A stretch of DNA of 64,000 bases from CBDDKZ01 sp965230415 (GTDB lineage Bacteria; Bacteroidota; Bacteroidia; Cytophagales; JAAEPT01). Each line of letters starts with the position of its first letter. Within the stretch, counting starts at the first letter, position 1. The position numbers and the translations under genes are program-made. Location: the NCBI GenBank assembly GCA_965230415.1, contig CBDDKZ010000005.1, forward strand, positions 806,001 to 870,000, given 5' to 3'. Below are positions 42,779 to 51,777 of this stretch, in pieces. The notes under the pieces were generated by a model. It was given only the letters and a program-made list of their open reading frames with translations. It had not been told where the DNA came from and searched no databases.

Positions 42779-43760
42779 TGCTATATGCCTGAATTATTTT
42801 TTTCACAATAGGATGACGTACAACGTCAATTGGTGCCAGGCGCACCACTTCGATTCCCTTAATGCCCGTTAGCGTTTTTGAAGCATCTACCAGTCCTGAA
42901 TGTTGATTCCTTGGCAAATCTATTTGCGAAGTATCACCTGTCACTATCATTTTAGATTTGGGCCCTAACCTTGTTAAAAACATCTTCATTTGTGATGGGG
43001 TAGTGTTTTGTGCTTCATCTAAAATGACATAGGCATCGTTTAAGGTACGCCCACGCATATAGGCCAACGGCGCAATTTCTATTATATTGTTTTCTTTGTA
43101 ATAATTTAGCTTTTCGCCAGGAATCATATCACTCAAAGCATCATAGATTGGTGTTAGATAGGGATCGACTTTTTCTTTCAGGTCCCCTGGCAAAAAGCCT
43201 AAATTTTCCCCTGCTTCTACAGCAGGTCTGGTGATAATAATACGTTTGATCACTTTATTCTTTAGAGCCCTCACTGCAAGAGCTACCGCCAGGTAAGTTT
43301 TTCCTGTCCCGGCCGGACCAAGTGCAAAAACAACATGATTACTATTGATGGCGCTTATCAACTCCTGTTGATTAGCAGATTTTGCCTTAATCACCTTACC
43401 CTGAGCACCATACAATACTACCTCATCGTCATTAAGTGCCGGAGCTCCTTCACGATGGATGTACGTTTCTACCTGGTCTATAGTAACTTTTCCATAACGA
43501 TGATAATGCGCTAACAGCAATTCAATGAGTCCGGTAAGTTTAGAAACATCTTTCTTTTCTCCAATGAGTTTCAATTCATTTCCTCTGGAAACGATTTTAC
43601 TTTTCGGAAATGCTGCCGCTACCTGATTTATATTTTCATTGCCTGTACCAAGAAAATCAACTAACGATACATTCTCCAGCGTTACTATTTTTTCTATCAA
43701 AATTAATCTCTGCTTAACCTGTGGTAATAAATTGTATAATTTAAGATAAACTGCGTGCAT
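42756..43760 (-). CDS. phoH: PhoH family ATPase
   Basis: 334 residues. A short N-terminal KH-like region precedes the P-loop ATPase: Walker A GPAGTGKT at 148-155, Walker B 'YVILDEAQN', and 'TGDTSQIDLPRNQHSGL' as sensor region. PhoH-type ATPases are linked to RNA metabolism and stress. The ATG at 43760 gives about 20 extra residues compared with the usual family start; a TTG at 43700 ('LIEKIVTLENVSLVDFLG') matches the usual N-terminus and may be the real one. It is first in the operon phoH, M43 protease, comEC, crotonase, HDAC, rhomboid, and divergent from the SAM hydroxide adenosyltransferase gene. Confidence 0.9.
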   Translation of the reverse strand: MHAVYLKLYNLLPQVKQRLILIEKIVTLENVSLVDFLGTGNENINQVAAAFPKSKIVSRGNELKLIGEKKDVSKLTGLIELLLAHYHRYGKVTIDQVETYIHREGAPALNDDEVVLYGAQGKVIKAKSANQQELISAINSNHVVFALGPAGTGKTYLAVALAVRALKNKVIKRIIITRPAVEAGENLGFLPGDLKEKVDPYLTPIYDALSDMIPGEKLNYYKENNIIEIAPLAYMRGRTLNDAYVILDEAQNTTPSQMKMFLTRLGPKSKMIVTGDTSQIDLPRNQHSGLVDASKTLTGIKGIEVVRLAPIDVVRHPIVKKIIQAYSNDNEQQE

Positions 43761-43940
43761 GCAGACCGCTTATCCATCCATTTATAATGCAAAATAAAGA
43801 ATTACGATTCAATCTTCATATAACAATCAATAATTAGTGTTATAGTATTAACTAATTCTGATTTTTTATCAATAAGATTTTCATGTTCCAAGACAAAAGC
43901 GTTATTTTACTTGATAAGATCCTGATGCTAAATAAGGCGC

Positions 43941-44705
43941 ATGTCCATTATCACATTTACATCTGACTTTGGCCTCAATGACCATTATGTAGCTTCTGTG
44001 AAAGGCAAAATACTTTGCCTCAATCCAGAGCTGAATATTATCGACATTAGTCATACTATTTCTGAATATGATATAGCTCATGCTGCTTTTGTGGTTCGTT
44101 CGGCATTCAGGGATTTTCCTGCCGGCACCGTTCATCTCATAGCGGTAAACACTATTGACAGAAACCATGAAGGTTTTGTGGCTTTTGAGTTGGAAAACCA
44201 CTTTTTTGTAGGAGCCAATAATGGCACTATGGCTTTGTTGTCCAATCAAACACCCAACAAAATTGTTGAATTACTTTCCACGAACGAAACTGTATTTCCT
44301 GCTAAGAGCCTGCTGAGCAAAGCTGCGGTATATTTGGCGAATGGCAACCCTCTGGAAGAGCTGGGAGACCAGATTCCGGAATTACGCCAAATGGTAGAAA
44401 GAGAAGTACGCTATCGAGACAACGAAATTCTTGGACACGTAATTCACGTCGACCATTATGGAAACCTGGTGACTAATATAAGTCTTGACCTATTCAACAG
44501 AGCGAAAAAAGATCAACGCTTTACTATAAAATTTGGAAGAGAACACATCAATATTCTCTCAGATACGTATAGTAGGTTTGAAGAAGGAGACTGCGTGGTA
44601 TTATTCAACAGCTCAAACCTATTGGAAATTGCCATTAACAAAGGTAATGCCTCGCAACTGTTAGGACTCCGTTATGATAGTCCCATATCTATAACATTTG
44701 ACTAA
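43941..44705 (+). CDS. SAM hydroxide adenosyltransferase (DUF62 family)
   Basis: 254 residues. The N-terminal 'MSIITFTSDFGLNDHYVASV' with Asp-Phe-Gly, 'DISHTISEYDIAHAAFVV' and the 'FVGANNGTMALL' region are hallmarks of the family that hydrolyses S-adenosylmethionine to adenosine and methionine, related to the fluorinase/chlorinase fold. The C-terminal beta domain includes 'HVDHYGNLVTNI'. It is divergent from phoH across about 180 bases. The downstream gene overlaps its stop by one base (TAATG). Confidence 0.9.
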   Translation: MSIITFTSDFGLNDHYVASVKGKILCLNPELNIIDISHTISEYDIAHAAFVVRSAFRDFPAGTVHLIAVNTIDRNHEGFVAFELENHFFVGANNGTMALLSNQTPNKIVELLSTNETVFPAKSLLSKAAVYLANGNPLEELGDQIPELRQMVEREVRYRDNEILGHVIHVDHYGNLVTNISLDLFNRAKKDQRFTIKFGREHINILSDTYSRFEEGDCVVLFNSSNLLEIAINKGNASQLLGLRYDSPISITFD

Positions 44706-44995
44706 TGATTACAAGAATAGTAAAATTAACCTTTCAAGAAGACAAGGTAGATACATTTGTTAAATTTTTCGAAAAAAACGAACGCAAAATCCTTGATCAG
44801 GAGGGTTGTATTTCACTCCAGCTAAAAAAAGATGCCGATCATGCCAACATCCTGTTTACACTCAGCCAATGGGATTCGGAAGATGACCTGAGCAATTACA
44901 AAGACTCTGATTATTTTAAAATGATCTGGCCTCAGGTAAAGGAATGGTTTAAAGAACCGGCAGAAACGCATACTTTAAAAAGCTTGTACGAATAG
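44705..44995 (+). CDS. Antibiotic biosynthesis monooxygenase (ABM) domain protein
   Basis: 96 residues with a dimeric ferredoxin-like alpha+beta barrel pattern: 'ITRIVKLTFQEDKVDTFVKF', 'GCISLQLKKDADH', 'FTLSQWDSEDDLSNYKDS'. Proteins of this fold include small oxygenases and many of unknown role, so the exact reaction is open. It is translationally coupled to the SAM hydroxide adenosyltransferase gene. Confidence 0.8.
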   Translation: MITRIVKLTFQEDKVDTFVKFFEKNERKILDQEGCISLQLKKDADHANILFTLSQWDSEDDLSNYKDSDYFKMIWPQVKEWFKEPAETHTLKSLYE

Positions 44996-45105
44996 GTAAG
45001 ACTTTGAGTCTTCAAAAGAATTCTTCCTAATTAAATAAGCAATTGAAAGGCATTTTTAACCATTTAAACGTCGCCAAACCAGTATTGGCTCGTATTAAAA
45101 ACTTC

Positions 45106-45810
45106 ATGCTTACAAAGCTCATTTTTTCGGTAGTAATTACAAGCATTACATTAACAATTTGCACACCTAAACAATTATTTGCACAGAGAGATACTATCGA
45201 TTATTTCGCAAATAAAATCTGCCAGTGTACGAAAAACAAGCAATATGAGACCATGGAAGAAATGCAGCCTTGTTTTAACGAATTAATTGTAAACCATCTC
45301 TCGGAAATCATGTCTTATTATGGAAAGGAGAGTTTTTCAGATGACGACATTTACGATTTCTCTGGTGCCATTACTGCCAAATTAATGAAAAACTGCCCCT
45401 ATTATTTCAAATTACTGCAAAACGGAAGCGATAATCAAAGCGGGCTTTACAAAATTGACAGTTCAAATCAAAACACTTGTAAGGGACCATTAATTGGTAA
45501 TTATTACTATGTTTTACCTGGCAGAAACGGGACTTTAAACGACACAACATTCGTCACATTTACCAATCATGAGTATATCGAATATATGGAAAACAAAACC
45601 TACTTTTCGAAATTAAAGCTGTCATGGGAAGATGCCTGTAATTTTGAACTGACTTTTGTTGAAAGTGACCATGTTGTTAAAAAGCACCTCAGCAAACCAG
45701 GAGATCGCTACAACTATAAAATTATTCAAACAAAGGACAATAGCATCGTCTTGAGCACCTATATCCAGGGGACGGAATACCGCATAGAGTTCATTAAACT
45801 TCCCAATTAA
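45106..45810 (+). CDS. Secreted protein of unknown function
   Basis: 234 residues from the ATG at 45106, chosen because it opens a signal peptide (MLTKLIFSVVITSITLTICT, cleaved near 'KQLFAQ'); an upstream in-frame TTG at 45043 would bury it. The mature part has a Cys pair and a later Cys ('NKICQCTKNKQYETMEEMQPC'), helical in the first half, then beta-rich ('GPLIGNYYYVLPGRN'). No family was recognised. It lies 110 bases after the ABM gene. Confidence 0.65.
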   Translation: MLTKLIFSVVITSITLTICTPKQLFAQRDTIDYFANKICQCTKNKQYETMEEMQPCFNELIVNHLSEIMSYYGKESFSDDDIYDFSGAITAKLMKNCPYYFKLLQNGSDNQSGLYKIDSSNQNTCKGPLIGNYYYVLPGRNGTLNDTTFVTFTNHEYIEYMENKTYFSKLKLSWEDACNFELTFVESDHVVKKHLSKPGDRYNYKIIQTKDNSIVLSTYIQGTEYRIEFIKLPN

Positions 45811-45888
45811 TATTTTTTTTAAATCACTACGACACAGTCATTTAACCAAAACAATAAACTTTTTATAATTTTTTTTCTTTTTTTCCGG

Positions 45889-45904
45889 TAGGGTGCAACC
45901 CCTA
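45889..45904 (+). promoter_or_regulatory. Short hairpin TAGGG-TGCAAC-CCCTA upstream of the TonB receptor
   Basis: A 5-bp stem (45889-45893 with 45900-45904) and 6-base loop, 43 bases before the receptor ATG, following a T-rich tract. The GGGTGCAACC core resembles sequences I recall in front of some envelope-stress or surface genes in this phylum, but I cannot confirm that here. Confidence 0.35.
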
Positions 45905-45946
45905 GGAGCGTGTCATGTCATTAGTAACGAAAAAACTAAAATCACC

Positions 45947-48286
45947 ATGAAACACTCTTATATACTGGTTATTCTACTTCTGATTTCCATAGGACTAAAA
46001 GGCCAGAACAAAACCTTTACCCTTAAGGGGGTAGTGAAAGACTCCGAAAGTGGAGAATCACTGCCTGCAACCTCCGTACGTATTCCCGAACTGGATCGCT
46101 CTGCTTATACTGATGCGAATGGCTCTTTTGAGTTTCAGCTACCCGCAGGTACCTATACCGTTGTTATAGATTTTATGGGTTATGAAAAGCTAAGCCAAAC
46201 GGTAAAAGTGACAAAGAATACCGATCTAAAATTCAAACTCAAATCATCAAACATTGTATTGAACTCAGTAAAAATCACCCAGGAGGGGCTGGATGAATCG
46301 GTAAATTCAACAGAAATCGGTACCGAAGAAGTGTCCATTGAAACCATAAGCAAATTACCTGCTATTATGGGCGAGGTTGACCCGATAAAAACTTTGCAAC
46401 TACTTCCCGGGGTTGTGAGCGCAGGTGAAGGAACCGGCGGTTTCTTTGTGCGAGGAGGAGACAACAGTCAAAACCTGGTTTTACTTGATCAAATGCCCAT
46501 CTATAATGCTTCGCATTTGTTTGGCTTTTTCTCCGTATTTAATCCCAACGCCATTAGCGGATTAAAGCTTTACAAAAGTAACATACCCGCACATTATGGA
46601 GGACGATTATCCTCTTTGCTGGATGTTTCCATGAAAGATGCCGATACAAAAAAATTCAATGGAACCGCCGGTATCGGACTGATATCAAGCAGGTTGACAT
46701 TAGAAACTCCGCTTGTAAAAGGGAAAAGCTCCCTTATAGTATCGGGGAGACGCAGCTACATCGATTTGTTTTTCCCAATGCTTCCGGATGAATCGCTTCA
46801 GGACGATAAAATAAGCTTCTACGATCTTAATGCAAAATATACCCATCGCATAAACGACAACAATACCATTTCACTTTCCGGGTATAAAGGACAAGACAAT
46901 TTCCGCTTTGGTGATGAATTTGCCATGGGCTGGGGAAATCAGGCAGCCGCTCTGAGCTGGAAGCATACTTTCAGTGACAACTGGTTTTTAAACAGTTCAT
47001 TGGTGGTAAGCGACTTCGACTATTACCTGGGGGTACCTGATGGTGAGCAAGGATTTGACTGGAATGCAGGTGTGAATGAATATACCGCTAATGCAGGTTT
47101 AACAAACTATTTGAATGCTAACAACACTTTAAAAATAGGGTTTACCAGTAGCTATCGTGAATTTGACCTTGGCACCATGGACCCTGTTGGCGATCAGTCG
47201 ATATTCAATTCATTACGTATTGGTGAGGATCGTTCGTTAGATCACAGTATTTATGTAGAAAACGAACAAAAAATCGGGAAGCGCATCGTAGCTAATTATG
47301 GTTTGAGATACAACATTTTTTCACAGGTGGGTAATGACACCATCAACATCTACGGAGGAAATGATGGTGAAGACATTATCGGATACACAGCCTACGGCGA
47401 CTTTGAGCACATCAAAACTTACCATGGCTTTGAACCCCGCTTTGCCATACGATACAAAGTAGATACTAATAGTTCCATAAAAGCGAGTTATACACGCACG
47501 CGTCAAAACATTCACCTGCTTTCTAACACCAGTGCCGGGTCACCTTTCGACATCTGGCTAAGTAGTAGTGAGTACATTGCCCCTCAGCTATCTGACCAGG
47601 TATCTTTGGGCTACTTCAGAAACTTCAGAGACAATATGTTTGCAGCCTCAGTAGAAGTATACTATAAGAATATGCAAAATCAAATCGATTTTAAGCCTAA
47701 CAAACAACTACTGATTAACCCAATAGTTGAAACTACTGTACTTCCCGGAATTGGCTGGTCATATGGAAGTGAGTTCATGCTGAAAAAACAAACAGGGCGC
47801 TTACAAGGTTGGTTAAGTTATACATTATCACGAACACAACGCAGAGTAATTGGCTTGAATAATGACAAACCTTATTCACCGGCATTTGATAAAACACATG
47901 ACTTTGCCGCCGTAGCTACCTATGACATCAACCAATACTGGACAGTGGGTGCAAACTGGGTTTACACAACGGGAGCCGCCGCTACATTCCCGGCCGGTAA
48001 TTATGTTACTAACGGGTACACGGTCCCTTATTATAATGAGCGCAACAGTTTCAGATACCCTGCAAACCACCGCCTGGACGTTTCTGCTACCAAGCAGGTA
48101 CGTAAGGGACTTCTGTTCAAAAAACATGAACGTGAGTGGATATTCTCTGTATACAACCTCTACTGGCGCAAAAATGTATACAGCATCAATTTCAGACCTA
48201 GTGAAGAAGATCCTGATAAGTCTGAAGCAGTTCTCACTTACTTATTTGGCACTATTCCTTCTGTAACTTATAACATCAAATTTTAA
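45947..48286 (+). CDS. TonB-dependent receptor with carboxypeptidase-like regulatory domain
   Basis: 779 residues from the ATG at 45947, which opens a signal peptide (MKHSYILVILLLISIGLKGQ). Domains in order: CarboxypepD_reg-like beta-sandwich (about 23-105, 'LKGVVKDSESGESLPATSVR'), plug (about 130-225, 'LLPGVVSAGEGTGGFFVRGG', 'LLDQMPIYNASHLFGFFSVF'), then a 22-strand barrel ending 'TIPSVTYNIKF' with the terminal Phe expected for outer-membrane insertion. The downstream DUF4249 lipoprotein is the usual partner for this receptor group. The imported substrate is not evident; it is not a typical SusC. Confidence 0.9.
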   Translation: MKHSYILVILLLISIGLKGQNKTFTLKGVVKDSESGESLPATSVRIPELDRSAYTDANGSFEFQLPAGTYTVVIDFMGYEKLSQTVKVTKNTDLKFKLKSSNIVLNSVKITQEGLDESVNSTEIGTEEVSIETISKLPAIMGEVDPIKTLQLLPGVVSAGEGTGGFFVRGGDNSQNLVLLDQMPIYNASHLFGFFSVFNPNAISGLKLYKSNIPAHYGGRLSSLLDVSMKDADTKKFNGTAGIGLISSRLTLETPLVKGKSSLIVSGRRSYIDLFFPMLPDESLQDDKISFYDLNAKYTHRINDNNTISLSGYKGQDNFRFGDEFAMGWGNQAAALSWKHTFSDNWFLNSSLVVSDFDYYLGVPDGEQGFDWNAGVNEYTANAGLTNYLNANNTLKIGFTSSYREFDLGTMDPVGDQSIFNSLRIGEDRSLDHSIYVENEQKIGKRIVANYGLRYNIFSQVGNDTINIYGGNDGEDIIGYTAYGDFEHIKTYHGFEPRFAIRYKVDTNSSIKASYTRTRQNIHLLSNTSAGSPFDIWLSSSEYIAPQLSDQVSLGYFRNFRDNMFAASVEVYYKNMQNQIDFKPNKQLLINPIVETTVLPGIGWSYGSEFMLKKQTGRLQGWLSYTLSRTQRRVIGLNNDKPYSPAFDKTHDFAAVATYDINQYWTVGANWVYTTGAAATFPAGNYVTNGYTVPYYNERNSFRYPANHRLDVSATKQVRKGLLFKKHEREWIFSVYNLYWRKNVYSINFRPSEEDPDKSEAVLTYLFGTIPSVTYNIKF

Positions 48287-48290
48287 TCTC

Positions 48291-49103
48291 ATGAAGCATC
48301 TAACATCTATTACATTATTAATGCTCGTGGTTGCTATCTTTTCATGTGAAGAAACCATCGAATACCCACTCGACGACCAGGGTGATAGAAAAGTAATCAT
48401 TAATGGCTGGGTAACAGACAAGGACGAAGCACACGAAGTGCGCGTTCATTATTCAAGAAACTACTTTGATTCCGGAGATCCGGAGGGTATTTCGGGCGCT
48501 ACGGTTATTATTACAGAAGACAATGGTTCCCAGATTGACACACTTCAGGAAATTGAAGCGGGAGTTTACCGTACCACGACACTGGAAGGTCACCGGGGCT
48601 CTATTTATCACTTGCAAGTTCAAATTGGGGAAGAGCTCTACGAAGCACAAGATGAGTTGCTACCGGTAGCTCCTATTACCGATTTAAAGGCTGAATTTTC
48701 TTATACAAGTGAAAAAACCGGTTATAACTGGTACGAAATTCTGTTAAGTGCGCTGGAACCCAGGGATGAAACCAATTTTTACTTCTGGAAAACTTATATC
48801 AATGACACACTTGATATAGACCCCTATTACATCATCTATTCCAACGATGATATTGTAGACGGAAGCGACATTGTAGATTTCCCTATGGGTATTTATGTAA
48901 AGGAGAAGGACCACGTGAGGGTTGAAATGTTGTCGTTAAGCAAGGAAGCTTACGACTATTATGTGGGAGTAGATGAGCAAATCAACTTTTCAGGTGGACC
49001 GAGTGGTTCTACACCTGCCAATGTTCCCACTAATGTGAGCAATGGAGCGTTTGGCTTCTTTGGGGCCTCTGCCGTATCTGACTTTTCGCTCGAAATTAAG
49101 TAA
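48291..49103 (+). CDS. DUF4249 lipoprotein
   Basis: 270 residues. Lipobox 'AIFSCEET' with Cys at about residue 19, then 'KVIINGWVTDKDEAHEVRVH' and 'ATVIITEDNGSQIDTL', the pattern of the DUF4249 family of surface lipoproteins encoded beside TonB-dependent receptors. It starts 4 bases after the receptor stop. Inference: substrate-binding or lid partner of the receptor. Confidence 0.85.
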   Translation: MKHLTSITLLMLVVAIFSCEETIEYPLDDQGDRKVIINGWVTDKDEAHEVRVHYSRNYFDSGDPEGISGATVIITEDNGSQIDTLQEIEAGVYRTTTLEGHRGSIYHLQVQIGEELYEAQDELLPVAPITDLKAEFSYTSEKTGYNWYEILLSALEPRDETNFYFWKTYINDTLDIDPYYIIYSNDDIVDGSDIVDFPMGIYVKEKDHVRVEMLSLSKEAYDYYVGVDEQINFSGGPSGSTPANVPTNVSNGAFGFFGASAVSDFSLEIK

Positions 49104-49173
49104 AGTTTGCACCTGTTTTGCATTGGCACTGGCAGGGCCTATTAGATCTGGTTTATTTAGGTTATATGTTAAC

Positions 49174-49209
49174 AACAGGGCTGTTTCATTTGGAACAGCC
49201 TTGTTACTT
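49174..49209 (+). terminator. Terminator after the receptor/DUF4249 operon
   Basis: Hairpin AACAGGGCTGTTTC / GGAACAGCCTTGTT (with G-T pairs) and loop ATTT, followed by ACTTT. It fits the end of the plus-strand operon. Confidence 0.7.
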
Positions 49210-49300
49210 TCAGCTTAGATATTGATTTTCAATTATATATCCCAAATCCCTTCTTTTACGTATAATGATCTATACATTCAACTATATAATTTACTTGGCT

Positions 49301-49501
49301 ATGCTTAATAAAAAATCAGTACAAATTTACATCTCATCAGACAAAAAAGCCGTCGATAATCAGCTAAACGAATTACTCAATTCTTATAAGAATTATGACC
49401 TGCACTTTATACCAACAGATTATACCATTTTCGATATTATGAATATGGGTCCCGATGTAATTGTGATGAATAAAAAGGTAATTAAATGTCACGACTGGTA
49501 A
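49301..49501 (+). CDS. Small hypothetical protein
   Basis: 66 residues from the ATG at 49301 (an ATG at 49265 would add 12). It reads as one alternating alpha/beta unit ('KSVQIYISSDKKAVDNQLN', 'YDLHFIPTDYTIFDIM', 'PDVIVMN'). The end recalls the 'PDVIIMD' strand of a receiver domain but lacks the rest. The stop is 3 bases from the convergent rnhA stop. Possibly real; no function is assigned. Confidence 0.4.
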   Translation: MLNKKSVQIYISSDKKAVDNQLNELLNSYKNYDLHFIPTDYTIFDIMNMGPDVIVMNKKVIKCHDW

Positions 49502-49504
49502 TTA

Positions 49505-49963
49505 TCAGTCGTTGATACCACTTTCAAAACCCTCATCTATTAATAGTTTAGTGCCTAGCGCACTATCCACCGCCAGCTGATCGCATTTCTCATTTTCGGG
49601 ATGACCGGCGTGTCCTTTGATCCATCTGAAGCGTACATTATGCTGGCGATAGATTTTCAAAAAACGCTGCCATAGATCGGGGTTTTTCTTTCCCTTAAAA
49701 TGTTTTTTCTCCCAGCCCAGCAACCATTTTTTCTCTACAGCATCAACAACATATTTCGAATCTGAAACTACTGTAACATTCATTCCCGGTTTTTTAAGGG
49801 TCTCCAGGCCTACTATTACAGCTAAAAGTTCCATGCGATTATTGGTTGTACTGCGGTAGCCTGCACTCATTTCTTTTCGATGCTTACCATAAGTTAAAAC
49901 AATACCATATCCGCCAGGACCGGGGTTTCCCCTTGATGAACCATCTGTGTAAATTACGACCAT
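49505..49963 (-). CDS. rnhA: Ribonuclease HI
   Basis: 152 residues. It carries the complete catalytic set Asp7 ('YTDGSSRGNPGPGG'), Glu45 ('NNRMELLAV'), Asp68 ('VVSDSKYV') and Asp128 ('NEKCDQLA'), with the basic protrusion 'KKWLLGWEKKHFKGKK' and His121 in 'IKGHAGHPENE'. It removes RNA from RNA-DNA hybrids. Its start overlaps the end of the class V aminotransferase gene by 10 bases. Confidence 0.95.
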   Translation of the reverse strand: MVVIYTDGSSRGNPGPGGYGIVLTYGKHRKEMSAGYRSTTNNRMELLAVIVGLETLKKPGMNVTVVSDSKYVVDAVEKKWLLGWEKKHFKGKKNPDLWQRFLKIYRQHNVRFRWIKGHAGHPENEKCDQLAVDSALGTKLLIDEGFESGIND

Positions 49964-51024
49964 AACTCCCGTGATTGTTTGTACAAAAATTCTTTTAAAC
50001 GTTCAATCTCCCACATTTCTATAGCCGGGAAGTTAGCTATCCGAAAAGTTTTATGCAGCCAGTTACCATAACCTCTGCCCAATATTATATCCCTATCCCG
50101 GGCATTTTGCTTCACGATATTCAATTCATTTTCCGGTAAAGCTACTGTCACAACCGTTTCTGATCTTACGGATTTTTCATCACATAATAACTCAAAACCA
50201 ACTAACGATTCAATGAATTGATACCAATCATTTGCTTGTTCTTTTATCTGCTTGTCAATCACGTTTATAGTAGGTCTGTCATTGAAAATTTCTCCCAAAA
50301 GATAAATAAGTAATGTATTCGGCGTATGGGTTGTCTGCCACTTGATGGCATTTTTGTAGAGATTAGCAAAGCTGTTATAGTGCTTATTATCGTTAATTTT
50401 CAGCCCATGCTCAATGGCTTTAGGCGAGAAGGTGATCACTCCCATACCGGGAGGCAGGCCGAAGCATTTTTGTACGGAAGTATACCAAATATCGGCCAGT
50501 TCAAAGTCAATATGTACGCCCCCCATGGATGAGGTGGCATCAACAGCTATCAGGGCTTCGGGGTACAAAGCCCTTATTTCTTCCAATGCCGAATCATTGA
50601 TTTTGGTACCATTTGAAGTTTCATTGTGCGTCAAACACAACACCTCGAATTCGTGGTTAGCAAATTCCTGAAAATTTAATACCTCGTTGAGTCCAAAACT
50701 TTTTGCAAGTGCATGTTCTCTGAGCAATGAAGTATAATGCCACCACCTTTCTCCAAAAGCGCCATTAAACACGTGCAGGCTTTTATGCTTAATAAATGAC
50801 TGTGCAATTATTTCCCAGCATTCGGTAGCTGAAGAAACAAATGTAACCAGGTAGTTTTCGGGTATACCGAGGTTCTCTTTAAAAATGGCAACACTGTTCT
50901 TTAAAATCGCGGTAAACTCCCCACTACGGTGATTTAAACCCGGCACACCACTGTCCATGGCTCGTTGCATAAACTGCATCAATTTGGGATGCAGCTTTGA
51001 TGGCCCCGGATAAAAAGTAATCAT
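49954..51024 (-). CDS. Class V aminotransferase (phosphoserine aminotransferase-like)
   Basis: 356 residues, fold type I. Landmarks: 'YPGPSKLHPKLMQFM', 'NHRSGEF', Asp162 in 'AVDATSSMGG' and the PLP lysine Lys186 in 'WYTSVQKCFGLPPGMG'. The layout and length match phosphoserine aminotransferase-like enzymes (serine or purine-related), but the family includes alanine-glyoxylate types, so serC is not asserted. It starts directly after the aroQ stop with no gap, so aroQ, this gene and rnhA form one operon. Confidence 0.85.
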   Translation of the reverse strand: MITFYPGPSKLHPKLMQFMQRAMDSGVPGLNHRSGEFTAILKNSVAIFKENLGIPENYLVTFVSSATECWEIIAQSFIKHKSLHVFNGAFGERWWHYTSLLREHALAKSFGLNEVLNFQEFANHEFEVLCLTHNETSNGTKINDSALEEIRALYPEALIAVDATSSMGGVHIDFELADIWYTSVQKCFGLPPGMGVITFSPKAIEHGLKINDNKHYNSFANLYKNAIKWQTTHTPNTLLIYLLGEIFNDRPTINVIDKQIKEQANDWYQFIESLVGFELLCDEKSVRSETVVTVALPENELNIVKQNARDRDIILGRGYGNWLHKTFRIANFPAIEMWEIERLKEFLYKQSRELWS

Positions 51025-51447
51025 CTATTTTTGTTGTATTAAATGCGCTATTGCCAAACGATAACCATCAAGTCCAAGACCTGTGATCATACCGGTACAT
51101 ACCGGTGTAAGGAAACTGTGTTCCCTAAAGGACTCGCGCGCGTGTATATTCGAAATATGAACTTCGATGGCCTGCGCGCTAACACCGGCAAGCGCATCAC
51201 GCAAAGCCACAGATGTATGTGTAAGTCCACCGGCATTGATGACAATCGCATCGTAATTAAAACCTATTTCATGAATTTTGTCGATAATCGCACCTTCATG
51301 ATTTGACTGAAAATAGCTCAAATCAACCTCAGAAAATTGAGTTTTTAATAGCTCGAAATAGTCATCAAAAGTCTGATCGCCATAGATATGTACCTCTCTT
51401 TTGCCTAACAGGTTTAGATTGGGTCCGTTAATAACAATAATTTTCAT
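51025..51447 (-). CDS. aroQ: Type II 3-dehydroquinate dehydratase
   Basis: 140 residues, the normal size of the dodecameric type II enzyme. 'INGPNLNLLGKREVHIYG' holds the catalytic Arg and Tyr; 'FQSNHEGAIIDKI', 'INAGGLTHTSVALRDAL' and 'EVHISNIHARESFREHS' hold the Asn, Ser and His of the site. It converts 3-dehydroquinate to 3-dehydroshikimate in aromatic amino acid synthesis. I chose the ATG at 51447, which starts 'MKIIVINGPN'; an upstream ATG at 51477 gives an unlikely extension. Confidence 0.93.
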   Translation of the reverse strand: MKIIVINGPNLNLLGKREVHIYGDQTFDDYFELLKTQFSEVDLSYFQSNHEGAIIDKIHEIGFNYDAIVINAGGLTHTSVALRDALAGVSAQAIEVHISNIHARESFREHSFLTPVCTGMITGLGLDGYRLAIAHLIQQK

Positions 51448-51777
51448 AAAAAACGCATTAGAACATGAAATTAGCAATTCTTACGCCTAGTTCCTAATGA
51501 TGACTAATAGGAGGAAGTAAATGAGATAACAGGAAATATATTCGCATTAAAAATAAAATGGAAATAGAATTATAAACTTGTAATATGCTAATGGTGTAAC
51601 ACGAACGGCATATGTTTGCATAACAACTTTCATAAAGAATATTTTGTCGTTCACCTCCGAATCGGTCGTTCATGTATGTCACAGCTTGGGTGACCGTATT
51701 CACAAGGCCTCCGAGCGTTTTATAAATTGCCCGGATTCTGCTTTATTGTCAGCATTCGATTGCCTATTTTTGTTATT
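51448..51777. promoter_or_regulatory. Divergent promoter region between aroQ and xerD
   Basis: A clear -7 box for xerD, TATTTTTG, lies at 51765-51772 with TTG at 51746-51748 upstream; the ATG follows 6 bases later, so the transcript is nearly leaderless. The aroQ promoter should lie in the left half, but I found no strong box there. Confidence 0.5.

Noticed and set aside
44998..45012. Hairpin AAGACT-TTG-AGTCTT after the ABM gene as a terminator
   Set aside because: Only 6 bp with a 3-base loop and no T run.
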